Assembly: GCF_003352915.1 (NCBI RefSeq)
Contig: NZ_CP022314.1
Coordinates: 3,676,677-3,740,676 of the forward strand
Length of the DNA: 64,000 bases
Direction of reading: 5' to 3'
From: Arthrobacter sp. PM3
GTDB taxonomy: Bacteria; Actinomycetota; Actinomycetes; Actinomycetales; Micrococcaceae
Below the pieces are notes generated by a model. The model ran no database searches and was not told where the DNA came from. It worked only from the letters and a program-made list of their open reading frames with translations. The stretch's first letter is position 1; every line of letters starts with the position of its first letter. The position numbers were made by a program, and so were the translations under genes. Positions 10,655 to 18,706 of the stretch are shown here, piece after piece.

Positions 10655-11014
10655 ATGACTGAACAGCCCAAGGGCGAGCTCGTCTGCAACGCCAGCGAGA
10701 TCCAGGTCAAGCAGGCGCTGCGGATCCTGATCGACGACTACCCGGTCGCCGTGGTCAAGGACTCGATGGGGGAGATCCACGCGATCGGGGACACCTGCTC
10801 GCACGCGGACATCTCCCTCGCCGAAGGCGAGGTCGAAGGCTGCCTGATCGAATGCTGGGGCCACGGCTCCCAGTTCGACCTGCGCAGCGGCGAACCGCTC
10901 CAGCTGCCGGCCTACGATCCGGTGCCCGTCTTTGCCGTCACCATCCAGGGCGACGAGGTCTACGTAGACGTCACCACCGTCCTGAACGGCGCGGAAGCCC
11001 CGAACTTCAGCTAG
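10655..11014 (+). CDS. Rieske [2Fe-2S] ferredoxin-like protein in the SUF operon
   Basis: This is a small (119 aa) cytosolic Rieske protein that probably carries electrons. Cluster ligands are C48-S-H50 (TCSHADISL) and C67-W-G-H70 (ECWGHGSQFD), spaced as in NirD-like and dioxygenase-ferredoxin Rieske domains. There is no transmembrane anchor or signal peptide, unlike Rieske proteins of the bc1 complex. Automatic annotation would call it a non-heme iron oxygenase ferredoxin subunit, but no oxygenase is nearby. Its place between sufD and sufC suggests it is either a client or a redox helper of cluster assembly; this is inference. Confidence 0.88.
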   Translation: MTEQPKGELVCNASEIQVKQALRILIDDYPVAVVKDSMGEIHAIGDTCSHADISLAEGEVEGCLIECWGHGSQFDLRSGEPLQLPAYDPVPVFAVTIQGDEVYVDVTTVLNGAEAPNFS

Positions 11015-11058
11015 CTGCCACAGCCGGCTACCCGCTAAGCAACTTATCGACAAGAACC

Positions 11059-11082
11059 GCACCGTGCCGGAGGGCACGGTGC
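11059..11082 (+). promoter_or_regulatory. Intercistronic hairpin just upstream of sufC
   Basis: A perfect 10-bp stem (GCACCGTGCC, loop GGAG, GGCACGGTGC) ends two bases before the sufC ribosome-binding site (AGAGGAG) and about 17 bases before the ATG. There is no T-tract, so it is more likely an mRNA stability or translation element setting SufC stoichiometry (two per complex) than a terminator. Confidence 0.6.
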
Positions 11083-11099
11083 AGAGGAGAACAAGACAT

Positions 11100-11897
11100 A
11101 TGTCTACTCTTGAGATCAAGGACCTGCACGTCAGCATTGAGACGGAGCAGGGCACCAAGGAAATCCTGAAGGGCGTCAGCCTGACCATCAAGACCGGCCA
11201 GACCCACGCCATCATGGGCCCCAACGGGTCGGGCAAGTCCACCCTGGCGTCCACTATCGCCGGCCACCCGCGCTACAACGTCACGTCCGGTTCCATCACC
11301 CTCGACGGTGAAGACGTCCTCGCGATGAGCGTCGACGAGCGTGCCCGCGCCGGCCTCTTCCTGGCCATGCAGTACCCGGTGGAGGTTCCGGGCGTCAGCA
11401 TGACCAACTTCCTGCGCACCGCCAAGACCGCGATCGACGGCGAAGCCCCCTCCCTGCGGCACTGGACCAAGGACGTCAAGGCCGCCATGGCGCAGCTGCG
11501 CATCGACGCGGACTTCACCCAGCGCAACGTCAACGAGGGCTTCTCCGGCGGCGAAAAGAAGCGCGTCGAGATCCTCCAGCTCGAGCTGTTCAAGCCGAAG
11601 TTCGCGATTCTGGACGAAACCGACTCCGGCCTGGACGTCGACGCCCTCAAAGTTGTCTCCGAAGGCGTCAACCGCGCCCACGCCGAAGGCAACATGGGCA
11701 CCCTGCTCATCACCCACTACACCCGCATCCTGCGCTACATCAAGCCGGAATTCGTGCATGTGTTCGTGGACGGCAAGGTTGTCGAAGAAGGCGGCCCCGA
11801 ACTCGCCGACCGCCTTGAGGAAGAAGGCTACGACCGCTACGTCCAGGGCGCCGGAGCCGCCGCTTACGCTGCCGCAGACGCTGCAGCCCAGGCCTAG
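11100..11897 (+). CDS. sufC: Fe-S cluster assembly ATPase SufC
   Basis: SufC is the ABC-type ATPase of SufBC2D; ATP-driven dimerisation remodels SufB-SufD to open the scaffold. The 265-aa protein has Walker A MGPNGSGKST, the signature FSGGEKKR, Walker B FAILDETDSGLD and the switch His in LLITHYTRIL. It has no membrane partner. I chose ATG 11100 (MSTLEIKDLH) with GCAGAGGAG eight bases upstream; the frame opens earlier but the extra residues are encoded by the hairpin. The C-terminus is Ala-rich (AAAYAAADAAAQA). It is followed after 13 bases by sufT. Confidence 0.96.
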   Translation: MSTLEIKDLHVSIETEQGTKEILKGVSLTIKTGQTHAIMGPNGSGKSTLASTIAGHPRYNVTSGSITLDGEDVLAMSVDERARAGLFLAMQYPVEVPGVSMTNFLRTAKTAIDGEAPSLRHWTKDVKAAMAQLRIDADFTQRNVNEGFSGGEKKRVEILQLELFKPKFAILDETDSGLDVDALKVVSEGVNRAHAEGNMGTLLITHYTRILRYIKPEFVHVFVDGKVVEEGGPELADRLEEEGYDRYVQGAGAAAYAAADAAAQA

Positions 11898-11910
11898 TTA
11901 GGACTCCGCC

Positions 11911-12243
11911 ATGACCGAAATCCATGTGGCCCGCGCGGGCCTCGAAGATGTCGAAGAGGCACTCAAGGATGTGATCGACCCGGAACTCGGCGTCAACATC
12001 GTTGACCTTGGCCTGCTCTACGGTCTGAAGTACTCAGACGACGACGGCGCCCTGCTGATCGACATGACCCTCACCACGGCCGCCTGCCCGCTCACCGACG
12101 TCATCGAGGAGCAGGTCGGCAAGGCCCTGGACGGGATTGTGGACGACTGGCGGCTCAACTGGGTCTGGATGCCGCCGTGGGGTCCGGAACGGATCACCGA
12201 AGACGGACGCGACCAGATGCGCGCCCTCGGCTTCAACATCTAG
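11911..12243 (+). CDS. sufT: SufT / MIP18-family (DUF59) Fe-S maturation protein
   Basis: This is a small DUF59 protein that helps deliver clusters to target proteins. The 110-aa product contains VIDPELGVNIVDLGLLYG, the core family motif, and TLTTAACPLTDVIEEQV with the conserved Cys that follows. The C-terminal NWVWMPPWGPERITEDGRDQMRALGF is typical of the actinobacterial SUF-linked form (Rv1466 in M. tuberculosis). It is the last gene of the operon and is followed by a strong terminator. No sufS (Cys desulfurase) or sufU gene is present between sufC and sufT, where mycobacteria have them. Confidence 0.92.
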   Translation: MTEIHVARAGLEDVEEALKDVIDPELGVNIVDLGLLYGLKYSDDDGALLIDMTLTTAACPLTDVIEEQVGKALDGIVDDWRLNWVWMPPWGPERITEDGRDQMRALGFNI

Positions 12244-12280
12244 AGCCCCGCACCGTACCGGCAGCACCGCCCGGGAGGTG

Positions 12281-12323
12281 AACGACGCCGGCCCCGCCTC
12301 ACTGAGGCGGGGCCGGCGTCGTT
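12281..12323 (+). terminator. SUF operon terminator
   Basis: A perfect 21-base inverted repeat (12281-12301 and 12303-12323), GC-rich with a tight CAC turn, ends in GTTTCCCGTTCCC. It is a Rho-independent type terminator 38 bases after sufT. Confidence 0.88.
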
Positions 12324-12452
12324 TCCCGTTCCCTTATTGCCACGTCGGTGGTCTGATAAAGACAGCAGTTCACGGCGGCCCTGCAGTTGCGGGGCGGTGC
12401 GGAACCAAGTGCAGTGCGGAATCAGTCCAGTGCGTAGAGGAGGCAACCCGGG

Positions 12453-13055
12453 ATGGATGCCATGCCACCGCCGGTACCGGGACCGGACGGCGCCGCCGGT
12501 GACTTCGTCGTGGTCGAGGACAGCGGCGAGTTCTCCTACTACACGTCCACGGAAGCGCTCCTGGCCGACTTCGAATACGTCGGCGAAGCCCCGTGCATCA
12601 TTGACCGGGACGCCAGGACGTACCGGCTCGAGTTGGACGAGAACCGCCACCTGCGCCTGGGACCGCCGTTGGGCACCGTGGAATTCCACTGGCTGCGCCA
12701 GGCCCTGGCCGACGCCCGGGAGGTGCACCCCGACAGGCACCGGCTGCAGCGCACCGAGGCTGCCGGACGCGCGGATCTGGTGGCCGGACTGTTCGAAACA
12801 CTCCAGCTGGAGCGCGGCACAGGGGCCGATCTGGGGCTGTGGGGCCTGGACCTTGACGGGCTGGCGACCCGGCGCAACGCACTGGCCGACGTCGACCGTC
12901 TCCTGGCCAACCATGAACGGCTCGACGGCGTCCGCGTCACCGACCCGTTTGGCCACCACTACCGGCCCGTCTGGCATCCAAAGCACCGGCACCTGGGCCA
13001 TGCCGGATTCCTGACCTACGTCGAGGTCCCGGCCCCGACGCCGCGACGGTGGTGA
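12453..13055 (+). CDS. Hypothetical protein (200 aa)
   Basis: I do not recognise the family. The product is acidic, with an extended N-terminus (MDAMPPPVPGPDGAAG), then a likely mixed alpha/beta segment with EDSGEFSYYTSTEALLADFEYVGEAPCIIDRDARTYRLEL. A His-rich tail, DPFGHHYRPVWHPKHRHLGHAGF (residues about 165-188), could bind metal, but that is speculation. GAGGAGG lies eight to nine bases before ATG 12453, so translation is credible. It stands alone between the SUF terminator and the convergent zinc protease. No signal peptide or transmembrane helix is seen. Confidence 0.7.
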   Translation: MDAMPPPVPGPDGAAGDFVVVEDSGEFSYYTSTEALLADFEYVGEAPCIIDRDARTYRLELDENRHLRLGPPLGTVEFHWLRQALADAREVHPDRHRLQRTEAAGRADLVAGLFETLQLERGTGADLGLWGLDLDGLATRRNALADVDRLLANHERLDGVRVTDPFGHHYRPVWHPKHRHLGHAGFLTYVEVPAPTPRRW

Positions 13056-13081
13056 CCAGGCCAGGAACCCGCTGCGGGCCG

Positions 13082-13969
13082 CTAAGGCGTGGCCACCGCG
13101 AACGTGTCGCACTGGTTGATGTCACCGGATGTGTAACCCCGGTAGAACCATTTCTGCCGCTGGGCACTGGAGCCGTGGGTCCAGGCCTCGGGGGAGACGC
13201 GACCGGTTGCGGCCTTCTGGATGCGGTCGTCGCCCACGGCAGAGGCGGCAGAGAGGGCGTCCTGGAGGTCCTTGTCCGTAAGCGCCTCGAGGTACGGCTG
13301 GCCGGTCTTGGGGTCCGGCTGCGTCGTGGCGTAGTGCGCCCACAGACCCGCGTAGCAGTCGGCCTGGAGCTCCACGCGGACACCTCCGGAAGCCGGGCCC
13401 TGGGGATCCTGCTGGGCCCGGTCCAGGGTGCCCAGCAGGTTCTGGACGTGGTGGCCGAACTCATGCGCGACAACGTATTCCTGGGCCAGCGGGCCGCCGG
13501 ATGAGCCGAACCGGTCCACGAGCTCCTGGAAGAAACCGGGGTCGAAGTACGCCGTCGTGTCGACGGGGCAGTAGAACGGCCCCACCTCGGACGTCGCGGC
13601 GCCGCAGCCGGTGTTCGTTCCGCCGGTGAAGATCACGGCGTCCGGCCGCGGGTACTTCCTGTTGTACTGCGCCAGGTAGGCCGGCCAGAAAGCGTTCAGG
13701 CTGTTGACCGTTCCGGTGATCCGGCAGTCGAGCCGGGCGTCGGCGTCGGCCCCGGTCTGGCAGGCGGGGGCCGTGCCCTGGCTCTGCGACTGGGGGGCCT
13801 GGGTGCTGCCGGCCAGCCCCTCGAGAAGCTGCGGGTTGATGCCGAACAGGGCGGCGAGCAGCAGGATGATGCCGCCGCCAATCCCGCCGCCGATCATGGG
13901 GCCGCGGCCCATGCCGCGGCGGTCCTGGACCTGGGACGGATCCAGCGGGGCGTTGTCATTGAAGCTCAT
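13082..13969 (-). CDS. Neutral zinc metallopeptidase, YpfJ/KPN_02809 family
   Basis: This is a predicted membrane-anchored zinc protease with the catalytic domain outside the cytoplasm. The 295-aa protein has an N-terminal transmembrane helix (GGGIGGGIILLLAALFG, residues about 28-44). A linker with paired Cys follows. The zinc motif is HEFGHH (169-174), and a downstream Glu is supplied by RVELQADCYAG. The C-terminal HGSSAQRQKWFYRGYTSG block is typical of the family. Start ATG 13969 gives MSFNDNAPLDPSQVQDRRG. It is convergent with the hypothetical gene (26 bases between stops) and divergent from the acyl-CoA-ligase-like gene. The physiological substrate is unknown. Confidence 0.88.
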   Translation of the reverse strand: MSFNDNAPLDPSQVQDRRGMGRGPMIGGGIGGGIILLLAALFGINPQLLEGLAGSTQAPQSQSQGTAPACQTGADADARLDCRITGTVNSLNAFWPAYLAQYNRKYPRPDAVIFTGGTNTGCGAATSEVGPFYCPVDTTAYFDPGFFQELVDRFGSSGGPLAQEYVVAHEFGHHVQNLLGTLDRAQQDPQGPASGGVRVELQADCYAGLWAHYATTQPDPKTGQPYLEALTDKDLQDALSAASAVGDDRIQKAATGRVSPEAWTHGSSAQRQKWFYRGYTSGDINQCDTFAVATP

Positions 13970-14027
13970 GGAGTCACAATATCCCGCGCAGGCGGCGCGG
14001 GAGGCCGGCAACGGTAAAGTTGGTCCG

Positions 14028-15464
14028 ATGCCTTTCCTCGACAGACTCCAGCGCTGGGCCGCTGACCGTCCCGACGACACCGCCGTCGTCGTCGCCGGAA
14101 CGCACCTCAGCTGGTCCGGCCTCCGCGACAGGGCGGCGGCCCTGGTTCCGGCGGCGCCGGCCGTCACGGTCCTGTCTGAGCAGAATTCGACCGGGTTCGC
14201 CGTTGCGTTCGCGGCGGCGGTCGCCGGGGAGCGCCAGTGCGCGGTGCTGGACCCCGCCTGGCCGCGGCAGCTGCAGGACGCCATCACCGCCCGGATCGCC
14301 GGTACCGCACCGGCCGGGCCCGGGCCGGTGGACTCACAAGCGGACGGCCTGGTCGACGGCCTTGTCGATGGACTGGTTGATGGACCGCGGGGTACCTCGT
14401 TCCTGATCGGCCTGACCTCCGGGACCACATCGGTTCCCAAGGCATTCACGCGGTCGCGGCGGTCCTGGCAGGAATCGTTCGACGCGTCCATCGAATTCTT
14501 CGGCCTGACCCGGGAAGACAAGACCCTCGCCCCCGGCCCCCTGGCCGCGAGCCTGAACCTCTACGCCCTGGCCGAATGCCTGTACGCCGGCGCGGAGTTC
14601 CACACGCTTGCGCAGTTCGACGTCGGCGCGGCCCATGCGGCCGTGGTCCATGACGGGATCACCCGGCTGGTCCTGGTGCCCACCATGCTGCGGCTGCTCA
14701 GCGAGCGCGGCCTGGCCGGCGGAGTGGACGCCTCCGGCATCCGCAGCATTATCTGCGCCGGGTCCAAGCTGGACGCCCGGACGCTGGAGGCGGCCCGCCG
14801 GTGGGCGCCCAACGCCACCATCTTTGAGTACTACGGTGCCTCTGAGCTCAGCTTCGTCTCGGGCGCCGGGCTGCGGCCGGGGGAGCCCGTTGCCCCCGGC
14901 GGGACCGGCATCGGGAAGCCGTTTCCCGGCGTCGACATCCGCATCCTGGACGACGCCGGCGCCGAACTCCCGGAGGGCCGCGACGGCAACATCTGCGTTC
15001 GGAGCCGGATGGTCAGCAACGGTTACCTCTGGGGCGACGACGGCCAGGCCCTGCGGTGCTTCGACGACTGGTACACCGTGGGGGACCAGGGGTACGTCGC
15101 CGGCGGGGTCCTGCATATGCTCGGCCGCCGCTCGGACATGATCGTCACCGCCGGCACCAACGTGTACCCGCACGAAGTCGAAATGGCACTCGCGTCCGTC
15201 CCGGGGGTTGCCGCTGCCGTGGCTGCCGGAATGGCCGATGACCTGCGCGGCCAGCGCGTGGTGGCCGGCGTGGTCCCCTCGCACGGCGCGGTCACGGCCA
15301 CGCAACTGAAAGCCGGGATCGAGGACATGCTGGCACGCAACAAACGCCCCCTCGAGTACTTCGCTCTCACTGAGCTGCCCCTGACGGACCGGGGCAAGAT
15401 CAGCCGGCAGCTGCTGCTCGACTGGGTGGATCGCGGCGACGCCAGGATCCGGCGCCTTGGCTGA
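14028..15464 (+). CDS. AMP-binding acyl-CoA ligase-like enzyme (ANL family)
   Basis: It adenylates a carboxylic acid and probably passes it to CoA; the substrate is unknown. The 478-aa protein is shorter than long-chain ligases and MenE-like in size. Motifs in order are LTSGTTSVPKAF (phosphate loop, 129-140), EYYGASELSF (A5), YTVGDQGYV (A7), GRRSDMIVTAGTNVYPHEVE (A8) and LTDRGKISRQLL with the catalytic Lys (A10), so it looks active. Residues 106-119 are a threefold DGLV repeat made by a 12-base tandem repeat, just before the phosphate loop. Its 3' end overlaps the thiolase by eight bases, so the pair is one operon and probably one pathway. Confidence 0.85.
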   Translation: MPFLDRLQRWAADRPDDTAVVVAGTHLSWSGLRDRAAALVPAAPAVTVLSEQNSTGFAVAFAAAVAGERQCAVLDPAWPRQLQDAITARIAGTAPAGPGPVDSQADGLVDGLVDGLVDGPRGTSFLIGLTSGTTSVPKAFTRSRRSWQESFDASIEFFGLTREDKTLAPGPLAASLNLYALAECLYAGAEFHTLAQFDVGAAHAAVVHDGITRLVLVPTMLRLLSERGLAGGVDASGIRSIICAGSKLDARTLEAARRWAPNATIFEYYGASELSFVSGAGLRPGEPVAPGGTGIGKPFPGVDIRILDDAGAELPEGRDGNICVRSRMVSNGYLWGDDGQALRCFDDWYTVGDQGYVAGGVLHMLGRRSDMIVTAGTNVYPHEVEMALASVPGVAAAVAAGMADDLRGQRVVAGVVPSHGAVTATQLKAGIEDMLARNKRPLEYFALTELPLTDRGKISRQLLLDWVDRGDARIRRLG

Positions 15465-16686
15465 GGCCCACGCTCAGGCCGGACCGGCGTTCCCGGGACT
15501 GCTGCCCGACGACAGGCAGCCGGTGATCATTGCCGCCCGGCGGACCCCTCTGTGCCGCGCCAACGGCGCCCTGAAGGCACTGCGCGCCCACGAACTCCTG
15601 GCTCCGGTGCTCCGCAGCCTGCTCACCGGTCCCGGCCGGCACCCGGGCCCGGGCCTTGCGCCGGAGTCCGTGACCGACGTCGTCATCGGCAACGCCGTGG
15701 GCGGCGGCGGAAACGTTGCCCGGCTCGCCGCACTGGAGGCCGGGCTTCCGGTCACGGTTCCCGGTGTCACCGTGGACCGGCAGTGCGGTTCCGGGCTGGA
15801 CGCAATCGTGCTGGCCTCCCGACTCGTCGCCGCGGGCGGCCAGGGCCTCTACCTTGCCGGCGGCGTCGAGAGCATCAGCACCGCCCCGCTCCGTGCCCAC
15901 CGGAACGCGGACGGCAGCCCGGACTTCTACAACCGTGCGCAGTTCGCCCCGCTCAGCCACGGCGATCCCGACATGGGGGTGGCGGCCGAGACCGTCGCCG
16001 CCCGCTGCGGGATCAGCCGGGAACGCCAGGACGCCTTCGCGCTCCGCAGCCACCGGCGGGCAGTCGACGCCGCCGCTGCCGGCCGGTTCGACGCCGAGCT
16101 GGTGCCGCTCGCTTCCCCCTCCGGGATGGTGGCGGCGGACGACGGTCCGCGGCCGAGCCTCGGCGCAGCACTCATGGCCCGGTTCCCGCCCGTTTTCGCG
16201 GCGGGCGGCACGGTCACGGCCGGCAACTCGTGCGCCGACGCGGACGGCGCGGCCGCCGTCACCATCACCTCGGTGCAGCGGGCCCGGCAGCTGGGGGCGC
16301 GCGACGGGCTGCTGGTCCTCGGGACGGACACCGCCGGGGTGGATCCGAACCTGCTGGGCATCGGTGCGGCCGCGGCGGCCGAACGGCTGCTCGCAGCGCA
16401 CGGGCTGGCCCCGGCGGACGTGGGCCTGGTGGAATTCAACGAGGCGTTCGCCGGGCAAACCCTGGCGTGCTTCGACCGCCTGGGCATCGATCCGGACCGG
16501 GCAAACCTCGACGGCGGCGCCCTGGCGTTGGGCCACGCCTACGGAGCATCGGGTGCAGTGCTCGTGACCCGGCTCCTGGCCCAGGCGCGCAGGAGCCCCG
16601 AGCCGGGCCGGCTCGCCCTGGCGATGATCAGCATCGCCGGCGGCATGGGCACCGCCGCGTTACTCGGGTACACGGGCCTCGCCTGA
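15457..16686 (+). CDS. Thiolase-family protein lacking the second catalytic Cys
   Basis: Thiolases condense or cleave acyl-CoAs with a nucleophilic Cys, a His and a second Cys acting as base. Here the nucleophile is present (VDRQCGSG, C110), NEAF is present (FNEAFAG), and the His motif is ALGHAYGASG (H360). The C-terminal motif, normally C-x-G-G-G, reads MISIAGGMG, so the expected Cys is Ser392 (codon AGC at 16630). The 409-aa length is normal. It starts at TTG 15457 inside the end of the ligase gene. It may be a condensing or transferase variant instead of a degradative thiolase. Repeat locus A begins about 20 bases after its stop. Confidence 0.85.
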   Translation: MAEAHAQAGPAFPGLLPDDRQPVIIAARRTPLCRANGALKALRAHELLAPVLRSLLTGPGRHPGPGLAPESVTDVVIGNAVGGGGNVARLAALEAGLPVTVPGVTVDRQCGSGLDAIVLASRLVAAGGQGLYLAGGVESISTAPLRAHRNADGSPDFYNRAQFAPLSHGDPDMGVAAETVAARCGISRERQDAFALRSHRRAVDAAAAGRFDAELVPLASPSGMVAADDGPRPSLGAALMARFPPVFAAGGTVTAGNSCADADGAAAVTITSVQRARQLGARDGLLVLGTDTAGVDPNLLGIGAAAAAERLLAAHGLAPADVGLVEFNEAFAGQTLACFDRLGIDPDRANLDGGALALGHAYGASGAVLVTRLLAQARRSPEPGRLALAMISIAGGMGTAALLGYTGLA

Positions 16687-16706
16687 CGCCTGCCCCATCC
16701 CCCCGG

Positions 16707-17145
16707 GGGACATGCTCATTCTTCGCCGCACCCGGTGGACATACTGGGCCTATGTCCAGTGGCCGCGGCCAAGAGAGGACATGCCCCCTGCTCGCGGCGG
16801 AACATGCTCAGTCCTGGAGCCCGGGCCGGGACATGCTCAGGTCAAGTCAGGGCCGGCCCATGCCCGGTTCCAGAACCCGGAACGGGACATGCTCAGGTCA
16901 ACACGGGGCCGGGCCAGCCCAGATCCAGGATCGGGCATGCCCAGTCGTGGGAGCCAGGGCTGGACATAGTGGTTGCATGTCCGCTGGTTGGGGGTAGGGG
17001 AGGGCATGTCCAGTGGGGTGCGGCTGAATATTTTGGCTGTACGGCATTCCTCAACGGGACATGCGCATCGTTGGCTGCGAGGCGTGGACATTTCGGGCGT
17101 ATGTCCAATGGCCACGGGTACGGGAGGGCATGTCCGGCGGTGGAG
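16707..17145. repeat. Repeat locus A: GGACATGCTCA-family intergenic element
   Basis: Most of the 583-base gap between the thiolase and the lipoprotein is filled by degenerate copies of GGACATGCTCA or GGGCATGTCC, roughly every 25-50 bases. Examples start at 16708, 16829 and 16885, with AACATGCTCA at 16801. Three 30-base imperfect palindromes of the form GGACATA-N-TATGTCC lie at about 16735-16764, 16959-16988 and 17084-17113. The left edge GGGGGACATGCTCATT and the right edge GGGCATGTCCGGCGGTGG match loci B and C. Open frames here are low-complexity by-products. The remaining 17146-17269 holds no gene and no clear site. Confidence 0.85.
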
Positions 17146-17269
17146 GCCGGGCATTCCGGCGAGCCTGTGGACGGACCGGTCGAACTGGACGCATAGTTGA
17201 CGCACGAACGGGCCCCTGATCAGCCTCTTCGTTGGGCTCAACAGGCTCGCACTTCAATTGGGGGATAAC

Positions 17270-18040
17270 TTGAAAACACGCACCACCCGGCTCCTGGCCG
17301 CCACGACTCTGACGGGCATTCTGCTCGCCGCGGCGGCCTGTGCCGATCCGCAGGCCGCCACGCAGGCCGCGACGACAGTCGCAACCGTGGAAACCTTGCC
17401 AACTGCAACGAGCACAGCGACAGTCACTGCAAGGGCAACCGGCACACCGGAACCGTCTGCGGCTGAAACGACGACGGCGGCACCGGACTCAGGGACCCGC
17501 CAGACCGCACCGATGGAGACCTACGCCTTCCCGGACGGCCACATTTCCTTCGACTACTTCGCCGGCTGGACTGTCACGGTTGAGCCCGGCCCGGTGAACA
17601 ACGCCGACGAACAGAAGATCTCGTTCGCAGCGATCATCAAGGACGAGTCCGGAGCGGTCCTGGCGCGGGTGTACAGCGGCAAGTACGGTGACGGCGCTGC
17701 TGGGCCAGCCACGCGGACCGTCCTGGATCACAGCCCGGTGTCAGGGATCACCACCAAATCCGGCGAGACCGCGCAGTTCGGCTTCGCCGTCGACGAGATC
17801 GTGGGCGGCGGCTACAGCTACATCATGGACGTCCGGAACCCGCACGAGTTCCTGGCGCCTGACGGCAGTTCCGGGTCCAACCAGATCGAGCTGCCCGACC
17901 GGATCATGAACGCCTACGTCGTCCTGACCGACACGCCGCCCACGCCGGCGTTCCCTTCGCCGGCCGCCGCGAAAACCTGGATGGAAACCGGCCGGTACGC
18001 CCAGCTGAAGACGATGCTCCTCAGCCTCAGGTACGCCTGA
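17270..18040 (+). CDS. Putative lipoprotein of unknown function
   Basis: This is a secreted, probably lipid-anchored protein of 256 aa. The signal peptide is MKTRTTRLLAATTLTGILLAAAAC, with a lipobox-like AAAC giving Cys24. A Thr/Ala-rich linker of about 65 residues follows (TATSTATVTARATGT), typical of cell-wall-spanning segments. The C-terminal domain begins YAFPDGHISFDYFAGWTV and contains no recognised motif. Two starts are possible; I prefer TTG 17270, since GGGGG lies seven to nine bases upstream, over TTG 17258. It sits between repeat locus A and the convergent bioN gene. A PsbP/LpqN-like surface domain is possible but unproven. Confidence 0.75.
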   Translation: MKTRTTRLLAATTLTGILLAAAACADPQAATQAATTVATVETLPTATSTATVTARATGTPEPSAAETTTAAPDSGTRQTAPMETYAFPDGHISFDYFAGWTVTVEPGPVNNADEQKISFAAIIKDESGAVLARVYSGKYGDGAAGPATRTVLDHSPVSGITTKSGETAQFGFAVDEIVGGGYSYIMDVRNPHEFLAPDGSSGSNQIELPDRIMNAYVVLTDTPPTPAFPSPAAAKTWMETGRYAQLKTMLLSLRYA

Positions 18041-18061
18041 GCCCGACGCGCCAGCGGGACC

Positions 18062-18706
18062 CTATCGGTCTTCCGGCGAGAACCCGTCCTCCGGCTCGCC
18101 CAGCCCGCGGGCGGCCAAGGCCTCACCGGTCTGCCGGGCGAAAGCAACCGTGGTGATAAACACCGGCAGCACCAAGGCCCGGGGATTACGGTCGAGGCCG
18201 CGGGCCCGGGCGGAGTCACGCACATTGACATAGGCCTCCGCAACGAACGGGATGCTGCGGAGCATGATGGCAATGGTCAGGGCGAACCGTTCCGGGTCCG
18301 CACCGAACCGCCGGAACGGCCGCGCAAGGGCGGCGACGCCGTCCAGCAGCGCCTGCACCGGTGTGGTGGCGGTCAGGATCGACGCCGCCACCACGCAGAT
18401 CAGGACGTTCAGCACAATCCGCGCGGCCGTGGGCGCCCCCAGCTGCCACCACTGGAAGACACCAATGGCCAGCAGCACCGGCAGCACCGGCCGCACGGCA
18501 CGGAACAGCCGGACCGGCCCCGCCCCGCTGAGCAGGAACACCCCGCACAGCAGCGCCAGTACCGCGGCAGCGACTGCCCAGTCGGCGATCAGGAAGGACG
18601 CCATCCCGCACCCGAGGACCAGCAGGAACTTCAGCCACAGCGGGGTCCGGTGCAGCAACGACGCGCCCGGCACGTAGGCGGCCAGGAGAAACCCGTGGCC
18701 GCTCAC
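18062..18706 (-). CDS. bioN: ECF transporter T component (biotin)
   Basis: BioN is the membrane coupling protein of an energy-coupling-factor importer, linking the biotin-binding BioY to the ATPase. The 214-aa protein has about five hydrophobic segments. The two short cytoplasmic motifs that contact the ATPase are DSARARGLD and EALAARGLG (Ala-Arg-Gly signatures). It overlaps the end of bioM by four bases in a bioY-bioM-bioN operon, in that order of transcription. The order and BioY identity point to biotin, not cobalt or nickel. A C-terminal acidic tail (GEPEDGFSPEDR) follows the last motif. Confidence 0.88.
   Translation of the reverse strand: MSGHGFLLAAYVPGASLLHRTPLWLKFLLVLGCGMASFLIADWAVAAAVLALLCGVFLLSGAGPVRLFRAVRPVLPVLLAIGVFQWWQLGAPTAARIVLNVLICVVAASILTATTPVQALLDGVAALARPFRRFGADPERFALTIAIMLRSIPFVAEAYVNVRDSARARGLDRNPRALVLPVFITTVAFARQTGEALAARGLGEPEDGFSPEDR

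Noticed and set aside
10655-11014. Rieske gene as a ring-hydroxylating dioxygenase subunit
   Set aside because: No oxygenase or reductase is nearby, and the gene lies inside the SUF operon.
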